From the NCBI GenBank assembly GCA_963576735.1, contig OY755181.1, forward strand, positions 18,489,261-18,553,260: a stretch of 64,000 nt of DNA, given 5' to 3'. Within the stretch, counting starts at the first letter, position 1, and every line of letters begins with the position of its first letter. Shown here in pieces: positions 45,915 through 56,820 of the stretch. The notes below the pieces were generated by a model, which made no database searches, was not told where the DNA came from, and saw nothing but the letters and a program-made list of their open reading frames with translations. The stretch comes from Bedellia somnulentella (lineage: Eukaryota; Arthropoda; Insecta; Lepidoptera; Bedelliidae). The translations under genes and the position numbers were made by a program.

Positions 45915-48406
45915 AAAATCATTCCGGGTATGAATATGACAAACCATTTACTATGAAGGAATTACACTTAGTGCTGGAATCCGTAAAAGAGTCATCACCA
46001 GGCATTGATAACATCCCGTATTCCTTCATAGTAAACGCAGGAGAGTCATTTCACAATTACTTTTTGAATTTAATAAACCTTATTTTGGAAACTGGTACTG
46101 TGCCAATCCAGCTAAAAACACAGGTTATGATTCCAATTCTGAAATTAGGGAAAGATCCTGATGTAGCTTCCAATTATCGCCCTATAGCTATGTCCAGTGT
46201 GCTGACAAAAATTATGGAACATTTGGTTAAAAACCGTTTAGAATGGATTGTCGAAAATAGAAAACTCATTCCAAATTCTCAGAATGGCTTTCGAAAAGGC
46301 AAAAGCACACTGGACAGCCTGAGTATCTTTACAACAGATATTCGGCTAGCCTTTTCAAGGAACGAATCTGTTGTAGCTGGTTTTTTGGATATCACCTCAG
46401 CATACGATAATGTTCTTCTCCCATTGTTGAAGTCAAAAATGATAGCTCTGGATCTCCCACCTAAATTTATAAATTTCATCTTTAATTTATTTGAAAGCAG
46501 ACAGGTTGTCCTTCGTGCAAATGGGATCCTTTACCAAAGCCGCATATTGCACAAGGGACTACCACAGGGATCTGTCTTGAGCCCTCTTTTATTTAACATT
46601 TATACGTACGATTTGTTCCGGTCCGTTGTCCATTTTTGTCGAATTTTACAGTACGCAGATGACATTGTCCTATATTCCAACAATGAAAACATTAAAATCG
46701 CTGCGGACCACATTTCGGAGGGGATCCAGTCGCTTTCGGATTGGCTCAGCCTCCATGGTCTCGATCTATCACCATCTAAAAGTTCCATAGTCATTTTCAC
46801 AAGAAAAAGAAACATTCCTCACATTCAAATAAACTTTTCAGACTCATTAATCCCCATCAGAAACGAAATTAAATTTTTAGGTCTTATTCTGGATTCAAAA
46901 TTATCTTTTCGATCTCACTTTAATTATATAATTTCCAAATGTGAAAAAAACTTAAATATTCTTCGGTGTCTCGCCGGTGTATGGTGGGGAGCCCACCCAT
47001 TCTATTTAAAAATGGTGTATAATGCCACCATTAGAAGCGTAATGGATTATGCATCGTTCCTTTTTGCCCCAATCAGCCTAACCATAGCTTCTCTTTTTGA
47101 TCGTATTCAAACGAGAGCCATGAGGATAATTTGTGGAGCCATGAAATCGAGCCCGACAAATGCGCTACAAGTGGAGTGTGGTGAACCTCCTCTCGACTTA
47201 CGACGACAATACCTATCTGATAAATTTCTATTCCGAATAAGTCAATACAATCATCCCCTTCTCCCTAAATTACAATTACTCTCTTCTTATGTTAATACAT
47301 CACCATACTGGACTCATAAAAATAAACCCTGTTTAGTAAATAGTTTTTATAAACTGAAGCAAATAAAACACCCGATACATAAAATTGAAAATTTTCCTCT
47401 TTTTAACGCCGACTTTGAATCAATATTAAATATCCCTAATGTGATACTAAACCTCGATATTGACAAAAATGATCTTTTCGCTTCAAAAAAGTTTTTGTCT
47501 ATCACAAATGAGTTATGGCCCGGTCGGCATTTTATCTTTACAGACGCGTCTAAATTTAGTCAAGAGGGCTGCGTTGGAGTGTCTGTTAATCATCAAAATT
47601 ATAACATTATACAAAAAATAAAGTGCCCTCCTGAAACCACTGTTTATACTGGCGAGTACCGTGGGATTATTGAAGCCATTAAATATATAATTCTTTTCAA
47701 ATTAAATAGTAGTGTCATATTCTCAGATTCATTAAGCGTTCTTCATTCACTTCAGTCAAACCCTTTCAAAATAGGTAGTAATAACATCTTGCTTTTTCAA
47801 TTTAAACATCTTTTGTTAAGATGTAACTCCCTTGGTTTGTCAGTATCACTGGCTTGGATCCCAAGTCATGTGGGCATTCAAGGCAATGAAAGAGCAGACA
47901 AGGCGGCTAAAGAGGCTGTTCTCTGTGGCGATAGGGTCCCCTTCGAAATATTTGCTCAAGACTTATCCCTCAGGCCCAAACGTGACCTTCGGAGAAAATG
48001 GCAATCTCGATGGTATGCTTCAAGCAAATTTAAGGGAGCTACTTTTGCTCATATACAGCCCGAAATTCCGTACAAACCCTGGTTTTGCTGTAAAGGCAAT
48101 AACTTATTTAATAGAAAATACTGCTCTATTATTAGTAGATTACGTTTAGGCCACTGTAGCACTCCTGTTCATCTTAACAAAATTAAAATTCTTAATTCAA
48201 GTCTCTGTGAGTGTGGTCTCGCGGAGGGTGATGTTGATCATATATTTTTTGCCTGCCCCTTATATGTACATAATGATTTCTACCAAAGTTTAATAGACAA
48301 TAATATTCCTCTTCCATCAAAAATCTCAGCATTATTATGTGACATTAGTTTCATTATCATTAAAATCATATCTTCTTTCCTACATGTCAATAACATTAAA
48401 CTTTAA
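45915..48406 (+). CDS. non-LTR retrotransposon RT-RNase H polyprotein, 5'-truncated
   Basis: C-terminal part (about 830 residues) of ORF2 of a LINE that encodes RT followed by RNase H. RT motifs: NYRPIAMSSVLTKIMEH, FLDITSAYDNV, GLPQGSVLSPLLFNIY, QYADDIVLYSNN. RNase H catalytic residues are all visible: D in FTDAS, E in TGEYRGIIEA, D in FSDSLSV and D in NERADKAAK, after the SHVGIQG loop. The C-terminus has a zinc-knuckle-like CECG...HIFFACP. The frame is uninterrupted, so the copy is young, but the endonuclease is absent because the element is cut at its 5' end at 45915. RNase H and a TAA-repeat tail suggest an I-like clade, which is tentative. Confidence 0.85.
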
Positions 48407-48650
48407 TGTAAATTATCTTTATTTCATTTATTATATCTTTTTTTTACTTGTATCTCATGTAAATATAAAATAATTAATTTTTGTTTTTCGAGAAGGCAAT
48501 TAACTTCTCCCTTCTTTTGCTGTTTTTTCGTTTAATTTACTTACAAATAAACTCAATTTGTTTAAATTTTCATTTATATGATTTCCTCTGATGACGTGAC
48601 GTTGGCAAAAATGTGTTACACAATTGCCATAATAAATAAATAATAATAAT
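45915..48650 (+). mobile_element. 5'-truncated LINE with RT-RNase H and TAA tail
   Basis: Target duplication AATGGAGGATTC at 45903-45914 and 48651-48662. The 3' UTR is about 240 bases and ends in TAA/TAAA repeats (48631-48650). Sequence upstream of 45915 is host DNA even though the open frame runs into it. Confidence 0.8.
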
Positions 48651-48662
48651 AATGGAGGATTC

Positions 48663-49140
48663 TACAGAAAACTTCTCAAAAATATAACTAACTATCATTC
48701 TAGAGGTTATTCTTAAAGAAGAAATCTGGAATAGTATCTTGGATTAAGCTGGTCTTTCTGCGAGGTATTGCAACAATCCTACCGGCAACATCTACATATA
48801 GTCTCTTCCAGGGCGAAAGCAGAGGAAGACACAGAGATATACCCTGTTTTACAAACCAATCATTTTATCTGGCCTTATTTGATGCTGAATTTTGGACATC
48901 GCCGTGTTTCGCTGGACTGGTTCCCTTCTACCTCGCATGTACATGATCACCGCTGGCAGACCAACAGTTAATATTACTATTGTTTATTTTATTTATTCTT
49001 TTTGTCTTCTGTTTTACTGTGTACCTCTAATTTTTTAATAGACTGGTGTAACTTCTTTCTTTGTTTTATTAGTCTCTGCTCTCCGCGTTTCGTGTCTTAG
49101 GTTTTATTTCCATAAGGGGATTAAGATTTAAGACACGTAA
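48663..49140. other. intergenic DNA
   Basis: Possible old repeat debris (TCTTCCAGGGCGAAAGCAGA region); nothing I can assign. Confidence 0.4.
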
Positions 49141-49147
49141 CGTTACA

Positions 49148-49403
49148 ATACATACATATATTCACAGCTGAAAATTCTTAAACAAGGTAGCCAAAGCTTA
49201 ATGAAAGAAAACCCTCATCCACTTTTGGAAATTGATTGATTGAAATTGTTGGTGACGGGTCTCCAAACACATCGCCCTAAAATTACTTTAAAAGCCCTAA
49301 TACCCTTAATCGTCTCTTTCGATCACCTACTGGTGGAAATGAGGTCGTGTTATTCTAAACTGACACTACACGGCTCCAAAGCCAAAACTACACGGCTACC
49401 GCT
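49148..49403 (-). repeat. S1 SINE, diverged
   Basis: ATACATACATATATTCACAG to AAACTGACACTACACGGC, plus a second head piece. Confidence 0.55.
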
Positions 49404-49823
49404 CAACTGCATGCAGTATTATATCATCCAATCCAGAGAAAAGTCTTCAGTATCTTTTACGTAAGGTGATACAATTTTTATTTATAGTACATTATTAAGT
49501 CTGTCACACTCTGTTATTATTTTGAAGTGTGTTGAATAAATCGGTTCAGAGGCGACTTAATACAAATCCATTCTATAAAAAATAATAATCATATCAGCTT
49601 TTTTATGGTTAGTTTCGTCACAATTTACTGTAATATTACATAACACTGAAATAAATAAAACTCAATGCATTGTATTGGAAACAATAGCGACCCTGTAATA
49701 GTGTGTAATATTAGTTGTATAACCACTTCTTTGGCAGCTACTTAATACGCAAACCTCTAATATCAAAAACAGTTCCAACTTTGGACTTCCGAAAATCGAT
49801 TACTATATGGATATTTGGTCATA

Positions 49824-51528
49824 ATGGTAAGAAATCTTTTCCAGCAGGTTTTATTTTCTTTCCTCTCAGCCCATATATGTCCGTGCCAAGGGGCTCGAGC
49901 CTACCCCGTACAGGTAGTTTGGCCAAGTGCGGATTGACAGACTAACAAACTACCGTAGATAGTAGCCGGGACCGACGGTTTAACGTGCCCTCCGAAGCAC
50001 GAAAGTTTTTATTTTCAATCTCATTATTATTGCTGTGTAGTGTCGGCTTAGAATAGCACTACCCCATTTCTATCCGGGGGTGTACGTAAGAGGCGACTAA
50101 GGATATTGGGGCTTTTTAATGGATTTTTGGGCGATGCGGTTGGAGACCCATCACCAACAACCTTTATTTTACCATCTTTTCCCACTCTACTTCCAAAAGT
50201 GGCTGAGGAATTTCTTATTCCGAAGCTCTGGCTACCCCTACTAGGGAGTTAAAGCCGTGAGTATATGTATGTATGTATGTACTAGACCAACATACTCATT
50301 GCAGTATATGTTCTCAACTTCGTACCTTCGAATTCTAATAAACTAAAGAATGGTTTTGAAAGAAGTTTTACATTACTCAGTGTCAATAACTTCTCACACA
50401 TACCCTAATAATATACTTTATACTTTCTCAGCCAAATAAGATGACGAAATGAGATCCTTTTCAAGACGAAAAAATTGTGTTTGTTTTTAAATATTCCTCT
50501 CTAGAATTGTAATTGCTTTTTTTATGATGGTTGTAGATTTGATAGTCTGAATCGTCAATATTAAAAACATGCTTTTTAATTTGTCCTAAATCTAAAATAT
50601 GAAAACATGAAGTAACTGAATTAACTTTTAAATGTTTTGTTTTCAGAGAAAATGGATATCCTTAATTCCTATCTTCCTTTGTCTGTCGCCTGTGGACGTG
50701 CAAATACCAGGACCGTATCCAGGCATGATGCCGCCCCCGTATCCCCACTTCATGCCTCCCCCGCCCCCTCCACCGATGTTCATGCCACCCATGATGATGC
50801 CAGCTGCGTTCGCCATCATCGGAGGCGGACGTGGTAAAGACAATGCTGCCACAACAACGACTACAACTACCACGACAACAACACCAAAACCAAATGATAT
50901 ACTCATCATACCAGCTATGCATTTCTTACCACCACCTCCCCCGCCACCGTTCCCCCCGCCTGCTCTTTGCTACATCCAGCAACCGCGGCCTCCTGCGTGC
51001 CCGCCGTGCCCACCGTGCATGTGCATGCCGTGTATGCCTTCGTTCTACTCTTACTGTTCGCCGTGCCATCAGAAATGTAGATGCCGTAATAATGAAACGC
51101 AGGTTCCTGGAATCATGGCACCGCCACCGCCTCCTCCACCTCAGCCTTATCCCATGCCAATGCCAATGCCGATGCCAATGCCAGCGCCAATGCCAATGTA
51201 TCCTCATCCGCCACCGCCAGTAGTCGTCGTCCCGATACCGCCGTTGCCACGCCCACATCCTCATCCGACACATCCTCCTCATCATCATCATCATCATATT
51301 CATACGAACAGAAGAAATTCACGAAGACGCGCTAAGCTAATTAAGAAGAGAGCTGGTGCGCAATATGTAGACGATGAGGATAGGAGTCTTGTCGAACCTG
51401 TTTTGTCATATATTAATCGGAATGGAGATGTGAAATTTGAAAAGAAAATCAGCAAAAAACAGGCTGCCAAGTTTTTAGACAGAAAAGAGGATTCGGCTGA
51501 AGAGGATATTGCTCACATGCGAATTTAA
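49824..51528 (+). CDS. secreted Pro/Met/Cys/His-rich protein with conserved C-terminal box, two exons
   Basis: Predicted 294-aa secreted protein of unknown function. The main exon is 50647-51528, after the acceptor TTTTGTTTTCAG. Its first in-frame residues (RKWISLIPIFLCLSPVDVQ) are a signal peptide lacking its Met. An ATG at 49824-49826 directly followed by a GTAAGA donor supplies it in phase 0, so I place exon 1 there; an S1 copy sits in the intron. Order: signal peptide, Pro-Met-rich part, poly-Thr run of 12, Pro stretch, a Cys-rich segment (CPPCPPCMCMPC and more), MPMPMP repeats, His-rich stretch, basic stretch, then LVEPVLSYINRNGDVKFEKK near the C-terminus. That last box aligns with YVTKDGYVI-type boxes in the genes at 55.7 and 61.9 kb. 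The joined exon 1 is an inference; the big exon is solid. Confidence 0.7.
49866..50010 (+). repeat. dispersed repeat candidate
   Basis: The TAGCCGGGACCGACGGTTTA and CGTGCCCTCCGAAGCACG stretch resembles a repeat tail common in moth genomes (from general knowledge). Lies in the intron of the 49.8-51.5-kb gene. Confidence 0.35.
50031..50281 (+). repeat. S1 SINE, full length
   Basis: In the intron of the 49.8-51.5-kb gene; GCTGTGTAGTGTCGGCTTAG to an ATGT tail. Confidence 0.75.
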
Positions 51529-51887
51529 ACTTGGAAGCACAAGCATTTTGTTATTTATTCGGTTTTTTTTAAATATTTTGTAGATAAATATACATTTTTT
51601 ACTCATTTATTTAACATGTGTATTTAATTTTGCATGAAAGGTTTTTTTTATGAAGCTGATTTTTCTAATGATTAATGCGATACTGCGATGCGATACCATA
51701 AAGGTTGACTGGAAGAAATCGCATTAAGGCGATAAGTCCGCCTTTGTGTACTTAGTCCTAATGATCTGTACCTATATAAAAACATTGTATTTGTATGCAA
51801 TAAAGTGTTCAAATAATACTGATACTATTCACAAACAACAATATTACAAATCAATAATTGAGGCAGCTGCTTAATTAAATTAGTATA

Positions 51888-52048
51888 TCCAGAAGAGGTG
51901 GCAGAGTTACAAATACTTCCGAACATCACGTGACATTGTCACCTGATGTTCAGAGTACCCACGTTTTGCATGGACAGTGTACTCACGTGATAGGGGGCAG
52001 GCCTATCGCCTTTTTTAAGTATATATTGTCACATGACTAAGTGCAACT
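51888..52048 (-). repeat. SINE2 3' fragment
   Basis: Matches the SINE2 body (GAACATCACGTGACATTGTC, ACTCACGTGATAGGGGGCAG). Confidence 0.55.
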
Positions 52049-52132
52049 TAAAATAGAGAAGAATAAAATAACTCTTTATTGCACACCAAGGTATTAAAAA
52101 CATATTATTTTATAAAGTACTACAATTGGCGG

Positions 52133-52223
52133 TCCATACATACATATAATCACGGCTATAAATCCCTAGAAGGGGTAGCCAGAGCTAAAGAATCAGAAAT
52201 TCCTCAACCACTTTTGGAATTCA
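52133..52223 (-). repeat. S1 SINE 3' fragment
   Basis: ATACATACATATAATCACGG to CCTCAACCACTTTTGGAA. Confidence 0.55.
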
Positions 52224-52317
52224 CAATTGGCGGTCTCAGAACTAAAAGCTATTTCTTCCAGACAACTATGGGAGGGTAAGGTCAATACAATTAGGGTCAC
52301 TTAGGTAGATATAGAAT

Positions 52318-52928
52318 ACATACATACACATACTCACGCCGTTAATTCCCATTGGGTTAGGCAGAGACTATTGATCGCCACTTCGTACGATCCTGGCAAA
52401 CCTCTCTTGCTTCGTCTACATCCATCAATCTTTTCATACATGCTCTTTTATTCGTCATACTTCGGACGCCTGCCTTGTGCACACTCTTAATTTGGTCAAA
52501 GTGTGTCCTCCGTGGCCATCCTCTGCTAACATTACCTTCCACATTAGCTCTATAGATACCTTTTATCAATTTCCTATCATCCATCCTCTCGATGTGCCCA
52601 AACTATCTCAACATTCCCTTTTTTATCTTACTTACAATATTATCTTCTACACCGCATCTTTCACGTCATGTCTTCCTTACACGATAACATAACCTTACAT
52701 TACAAACTTTTCTGAGGACCTCATTTCTTCACTCTGCTTTCGTGCTTCTTCAGCCACACCCAACATTCACTACCATACATTCATACATAAGCGTAGGAAC
52801 AAGAACAGCATCATGCACAGCCATTCGGGCCTTTTCGGCAACGATTGACTAGACATTAGACTATCCAGTGCTCCATTAATCGCATTTCCCTTTTTACTCT
52901 TCTCTCGATATCTTCAACACACTTTCGT
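52318..52928 (-). pseudogene. LINE-S 3' fragment
   Basis: Minus-strand relative of the 25478-26364 element: the same MDDRKLIKGIYRANVEGNVS-type tail, VPTLMYG region and an ATGT tail. It carries frameshifts and stops. Confidence 0.6.
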
Positions 52929-53505
52929 TTAGAATAATAGGATGCACTAATCCTTCTTTTTCACATTCAAATATGCGAATATGTATGAATAAAGATAATT
53001 GAAAGCATATTGTATGAATTTTGCGTATTCATTTGGTAGGTTTGAGAATATGTTTATAACTTTTGTTTATTTAACTATGCCGTGTAGTGTCGGCTTAGAA
53101 TAGCACTACCCCGTTTCTACCGATGGGTGTACGTAAGAGGCAACTAACGGTATTGGGGCTCTTAAGGGATTTTTGGGCGATGCGGCTGGAGACCCATCAC
53201 CAACAACCTTTACTTTACCATCCTTTCCCCACTCAATTTTCCAAATGTGGCTGAGGAATTTCTAATTCCTTAGCTCTGGCTACCCCTTCTAGGGATTTAT
53301 AGCCGTGAGTATATGTATGTATGTATGTTTATTTAACTATTTTTAACTAATATTCTCATAGATATATTATACTTTACTTACGCATAAATTAATATTCTGT
53401 TTAAGCCTCAGAATGCATAGTTTGTAAATAATAGTAAATATCTCAATTTTAATTCAGTACCGCCATCTATTGGCCGATGATTGCAATCTCTCTCACATCA
53501 CCAAC
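52929..53505 (+). repeat. duplicated segment, copy 1 (filled by S1)
   Basis: Matches 54072-54391 base for base with few changes apart from the S1 copy and its duplication. TTAGAATAATAGGATGCACT at the start, ACATCACCAAC at the end. Confidence 0.8.
53079..53326 (+). repeat. S1 SINE, full length, with target duplication and empty-site paralogue
   Basis: GTTTATTTAACTAT at 53065-53078 and 53327-53340. The paralogous segment at 54072-54391 has this site once, without S1. Confidence 0.85.
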
Positions 53506-53636
53506 TTATTGCTCCCCATATTTACACGATTAATTTTTTCATCGACCGACTTTATCAGACTCTTCATTAATAGTGTTTTTTGAAAAAAATAAGGGTTTTA
53601 TCCATTTTTATCAAAATAAATGTCCATTTAATGAAT

Positions 53637-53893
53637 TGCTGTGTGGTGTCGGCTTAGAATAACACTACCCCATTTCTTCCGGTGGGTGTACGTAAGAGGC
53701 GACTAACGGTATTGGGGCTTTTAAGGGATTTTTGGGCGATGTGGTTGGAGACCCATCACCAACAACCTTTATTTCACTATCTTTTCCCGACGCAACTTCC
53801 AAAAGTGGCTGAGGAACTTCAAGTTCCTTAGCTCTGGCTACCCCTTCTAGGGATTTATAGCCGTGAGTATATGTATGTATGTATGTATGTATT
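53637..53893 (+). repeat. S1 SINE, full length
   Basis: GCTGTGTGGTGTCGGCTTAG to five ATGT units. Confidence 0.75.
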
Positions 53894-53972
53894 TAATTGT
53901 TTGTGAATAGTATGGCTACTAGATATATACCATATCACAAATTTGACATAATTACTAATGTTTTTGTGGCGT

Positions 53973-54040
53973 AGCTGTATATCGATTGGTTAAAACTAAA
54001 CTAACGGATGACCCAGGTTCGAATCCCGGGTGATTAAAGT
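53973..54040 (+). repeat. tRNA-like SINE head fragment
   Basis: GTGGCGTAGCTGTATATCG and then CCCAGGTTCGAATCCCGGGTG. Box-like motifs without a full cloverleaf. Confidence 0.4.
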
Positions 54041-54071
54041 CTTTTTGGAACTTTTTTGCTTTTGTGTTAGG

Positions 54072-54391
54072 TTAGAATAATAGGATGCACTAATCCTTCT
54101 TTTTCACATTCAACTATGCGAATATGTATGAATAAAGATAATTGAAAGTATATTGTATGAATTTTGCGTATTCATACGGTAGGTTTGAGAATATGTTTAT
54201 AGCTTTTGTTTTTTTAACTATTTTTAACTAATATTCTCGTAGATATATTATGTTTTACTTACGTTACGCATAAATTAATATTCTGTTTAAGCCTCAGAAT
54301 GCATAGTTTGTAAATAATAGTAAATATCTCAATGTTAATTCAGTAACGTCATCTGTTGACCGATGATTGCAATCTCTCACACATCACCAAC
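54072..54391 (+). repeat. duplicated segment, copy 2 (empty site)
   Basis: 320 bp; lacks S1. Either a local segmental duplication or two copies of a dispersed repeat. Confidence 0.8.
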
Positions 54392-54670
54392 AGTCAGTGT
54401 AGGGGGCAGCACCGGGTCGCCAAACTGCTATCCACACTTACTCAAGATATTTTCATTTTTGAACATAGAAACTTGGTTACAAAATGGTTTGTTTCATGTT
54501 TCTTATGAACAATTGAAAAGGTTTTTTGGAACTCATCCCCGAGATTGAAATATATTATACAGATTTTTGATCTATAAATACAATGTATCTAGAAATTTGA
54601 ATCTTGATGCGATTGACTGATATAACAACTACAAAAAGGAATGTATGAAATTCATCCATCAATCAATCAT

Positions 54671-54852
54671 GAGAATATACTAACGGCTATAAATCCCAAA
54701 AAAGGGTAGCCAGAGCTCCAGAGATAGTAATTCTTTATCCACTTTTGGAAGTTGAATGGGGTCCGTCCAACCGTCCAACTGCATCGCCCAATAATCACTT
54801 AAAAAGTCTCAATGTTCTTTATATCTATTACAACGCCCACGGGAATATAAAT
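54671..54852 (-). repeat. S1 SINE, diverged
   Basis: ACTAACGGCTATAAATCCC to TTACAACGCCCACGGG. Confidence 0.5.
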
Positions 54853-54904
54853 ACAAAAAACATAAGTTAGTGTAGTTAGATAGTGTTTTGGTATATTGGA
54901 TGTA

Positions 54905-54958
54905 AACTGGATGCAAAAAATGTAGTTTACGCGGACGTAGTCGCGGGCAAAAAGCTAG
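54905..54958 (+). mobile_element. Helitron 3' end
   Basis: GCGGACGTAGTCGCGGGCAA and then AAAGCTAG followed by T, a typical insect Helitron 3' end. The 5' end was not found. Confidence 0.45.
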
Positions 54959-55192
54959 TTATGATATAAATTTTTATGCCATATTCGTAAACAGAAATGA
55001 AATTAGGAAGAAAACATAATGCGACTGGAGGTGCTAGGCCGTACTAGGCCGTTGTTATATTATCATTAGGGTTGGGAACAGAATCAATAGTATATGCGAA
55101 AGCAGATACTTTCGATCTCCAATTTATACGATCCTCCTCATCATTCGTTATCTACACATTGTTCACACTTTAAACGCCACATATGATATACT

Positions 55193-55410
55193 TGCCGTGT
55201 ATACCGGCTTAGAATGTCACTACCCCATTCTACTCACTGGTGTCTTAAGAAGAAACTAAGGGTATGGGGCTATTTAAAGTGGCTTTTGGGCGATGCGGTT
55301 GAAGATCCCCTATCAACTTCTAAATGTGGCCGAGGTATTTAGCTGTAAAGCTTTGACTACCCCTTTTTGGGATTTATGGCCTTGATTTGTATATGTATGG
55401 ATGTATTTTA
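55193..55410 (+). repeat. S1 SINE, diverged
   Basis: GCCGTGTATACCGGCTTAGA to GGGATTTATGGCCTTGA and a degenerate tail. Confidence 0.55.
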
Positions 55411-55656
55411 TATTTGATCGAAATGTGTCGTCCCTAGTTGATCACTACAGAAATTTGCAGTCATCTATCTTTTCCCTTTGCTCGAGCCATGAAACCATTT
55501 TCTTTCATCAATCACTAAATTCAAATCAAATTTGGTTTAACTTTTAAATAAAAAAATCTAAAAAGCAATTAAATGCGTATATATTTGGTTAACACACCAC
55601 GTATGAAACTTTTAAAATAAAAAATACTATGTACAACTACTAACTATAAGTTATTA

Positions 55657-56544
55657 TCATTCTTCTTTCTTCTTATGTATCTTTTTAACATATCTTCTAT
55701 GAGCCCTTACTTGCGAGTTCTGGCTGTCTTCGTGGGCGTTTTGTTCATGGTCATTTCCTTGTTCGGCTTGGGCCGGTTTAGCTGTAGGTCTTTCATGCTC
55801 ATGGCTCAGCCCCAACCAACCTTTAGCTTCATTCTTAGAAATCGGCTTTTCAAATATCACATATCCATCTTTAGTTACATACTGAAGCATAGGAGTCAAA
55901 AGACTATTACTTTTCTTAGTTTTAGTTTTCCTATATTTCCTTCTGTAGCTTATTGTTTCTGGTTCCTCGGGTTCTTCCTCATTAATACTACGTAATTCGT
56001 CAATATCATATTGGTATCGTCTATGTTTCGGTGATTTCGTTGGCATTGAAGGCTTTGACGGCGAATAATAAGGCATAACTACGACTGGAGGTTTACCGGG
56101 AGGAGGCATACCCATTCCGGGTACGCCTGGGAACCCAGGAAAGCCAGGAGGATATGACATTTGCCCCGGGCCAAATTGGCCGGGCATTTGGGAGAGTGGC
56201 ATCTGAAAGTTCGACATAGGGAAAGGGTTTAGTCCTCCGTACATATTCCCCTGCATCTGGTAAGGGTCCGGGAGGCCAGGCATAGGAAAAGGGTTACCGG
56301 GAATAGGGAAGGCAATGGGGGACATTGGTCTTACAGGGTTAGGTGGCTTGATATTATTAGTAGATGTGTTAACTTTCGGCATCCGACAATGCATCGGCAG
56401 GTTTTGTGGATAGTATTGTACTCCTGTGGGACATAACGGGAGCTCTGGTTCCTTTGCTTCAGTTGGGTTGGATACTAATAACACAAGCAACATCCATATC
56501 ATTTTACACGACAGCGTGTGGATTTTTTTTGTCGCAGTCATCAT
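55657..56544 (-). CDS. secreted Pro/Met/Gly-rich protein with conserved C-terminal box
   Basis: A 295-aa protein of unknown function. The N-terminus has a signal peptide whose hydrophobic core is MIWMLLVLLVSNPTEA, about residues 15-30. A Pro/Met/Gly/Phe-rich region follows (repeats of the PGFPGFPGVPGMGMPPPG kind), then the motif VVVMPYYS, an acidic stretch, a basic stretch (RRKYRKTKTKK), the box LLTPMLQYVTKDGYVIFEKP, and a Glu/His/Lys-rich end. The paralogue at 61.9 kb shares the MPYYS motif, the acidic-then-basic order and the C-terminal box. On the minus strand the ATG pair at 56539-56544 lies directly behind acceptor-like CAG sequences, so a 5' non-coding exon is expected; a candidate is at 58722-58760. 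The putative intron holds nested DNA transposons. Confidence 0.75.
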   Translation of the reverse strand: MMTATKKIHTLSCKMIWMLLVLLVSNPTEAKEPELPLCPTGVQYYPQNLPMHCRMPKVNTSTNNIKPPNPVRPMSPIAFPIPGNPFPMPGLPDPYQMQGNMYGGLNPFPMSNFQMPLSQMPGQFGPGQMSYPPGFPGFPGVPGMGMPPPGKPPVVVMPYYSPSKPSMPTKSPKHRRYQYDIDELRSINEEEPEEPETISYRRKYRKTKTKKSNSLLTPMLQYVTKDGYVIFEKPISKNEAKGWLGLSHEHERPTAKPAQAEQGNDHEQNAHEDSQNSQVRAHRRYVKKIHKKKEE

Positions 56545-56820
56545 CTGAAACCTGAAAGAAATAAAATAATATGAAGAACGTTAAATTATAGAAATATAGA
56601 AATATTTATTTGGTACCAAAATACAAATTGTGTACAATAACGACAGTAAGAGTAACAAATTAGCATAAATTCAGTAAATAGTGACATTGATGCTGTACTA
56701 GGTTATACCTGTATTACAGCCATCAAACCTTCCAAGTGACTCAGAGTTACAGTGCTTGTAAATAACTTCTATCTTATTATACAACAAAAAGAAAATGTAC
56801 AAAGAGAACAAAAATATTAA

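Noticed and set aside
50643..51322. Several frames on both strands within the Pro/His-rich exon
   Set aside because: They are by-products of the repetitive codons of the + strand gene (for example runs of Arg, His, Val or Asp on the opposite strand).
52079..52279. 66-codon frame containing THGYKSLEGVARA
   Set aside because: Translation of an S1 copy; the same residues appear at other S1 copies (for example 84-380 and 28820-29098), so it is not a gene.
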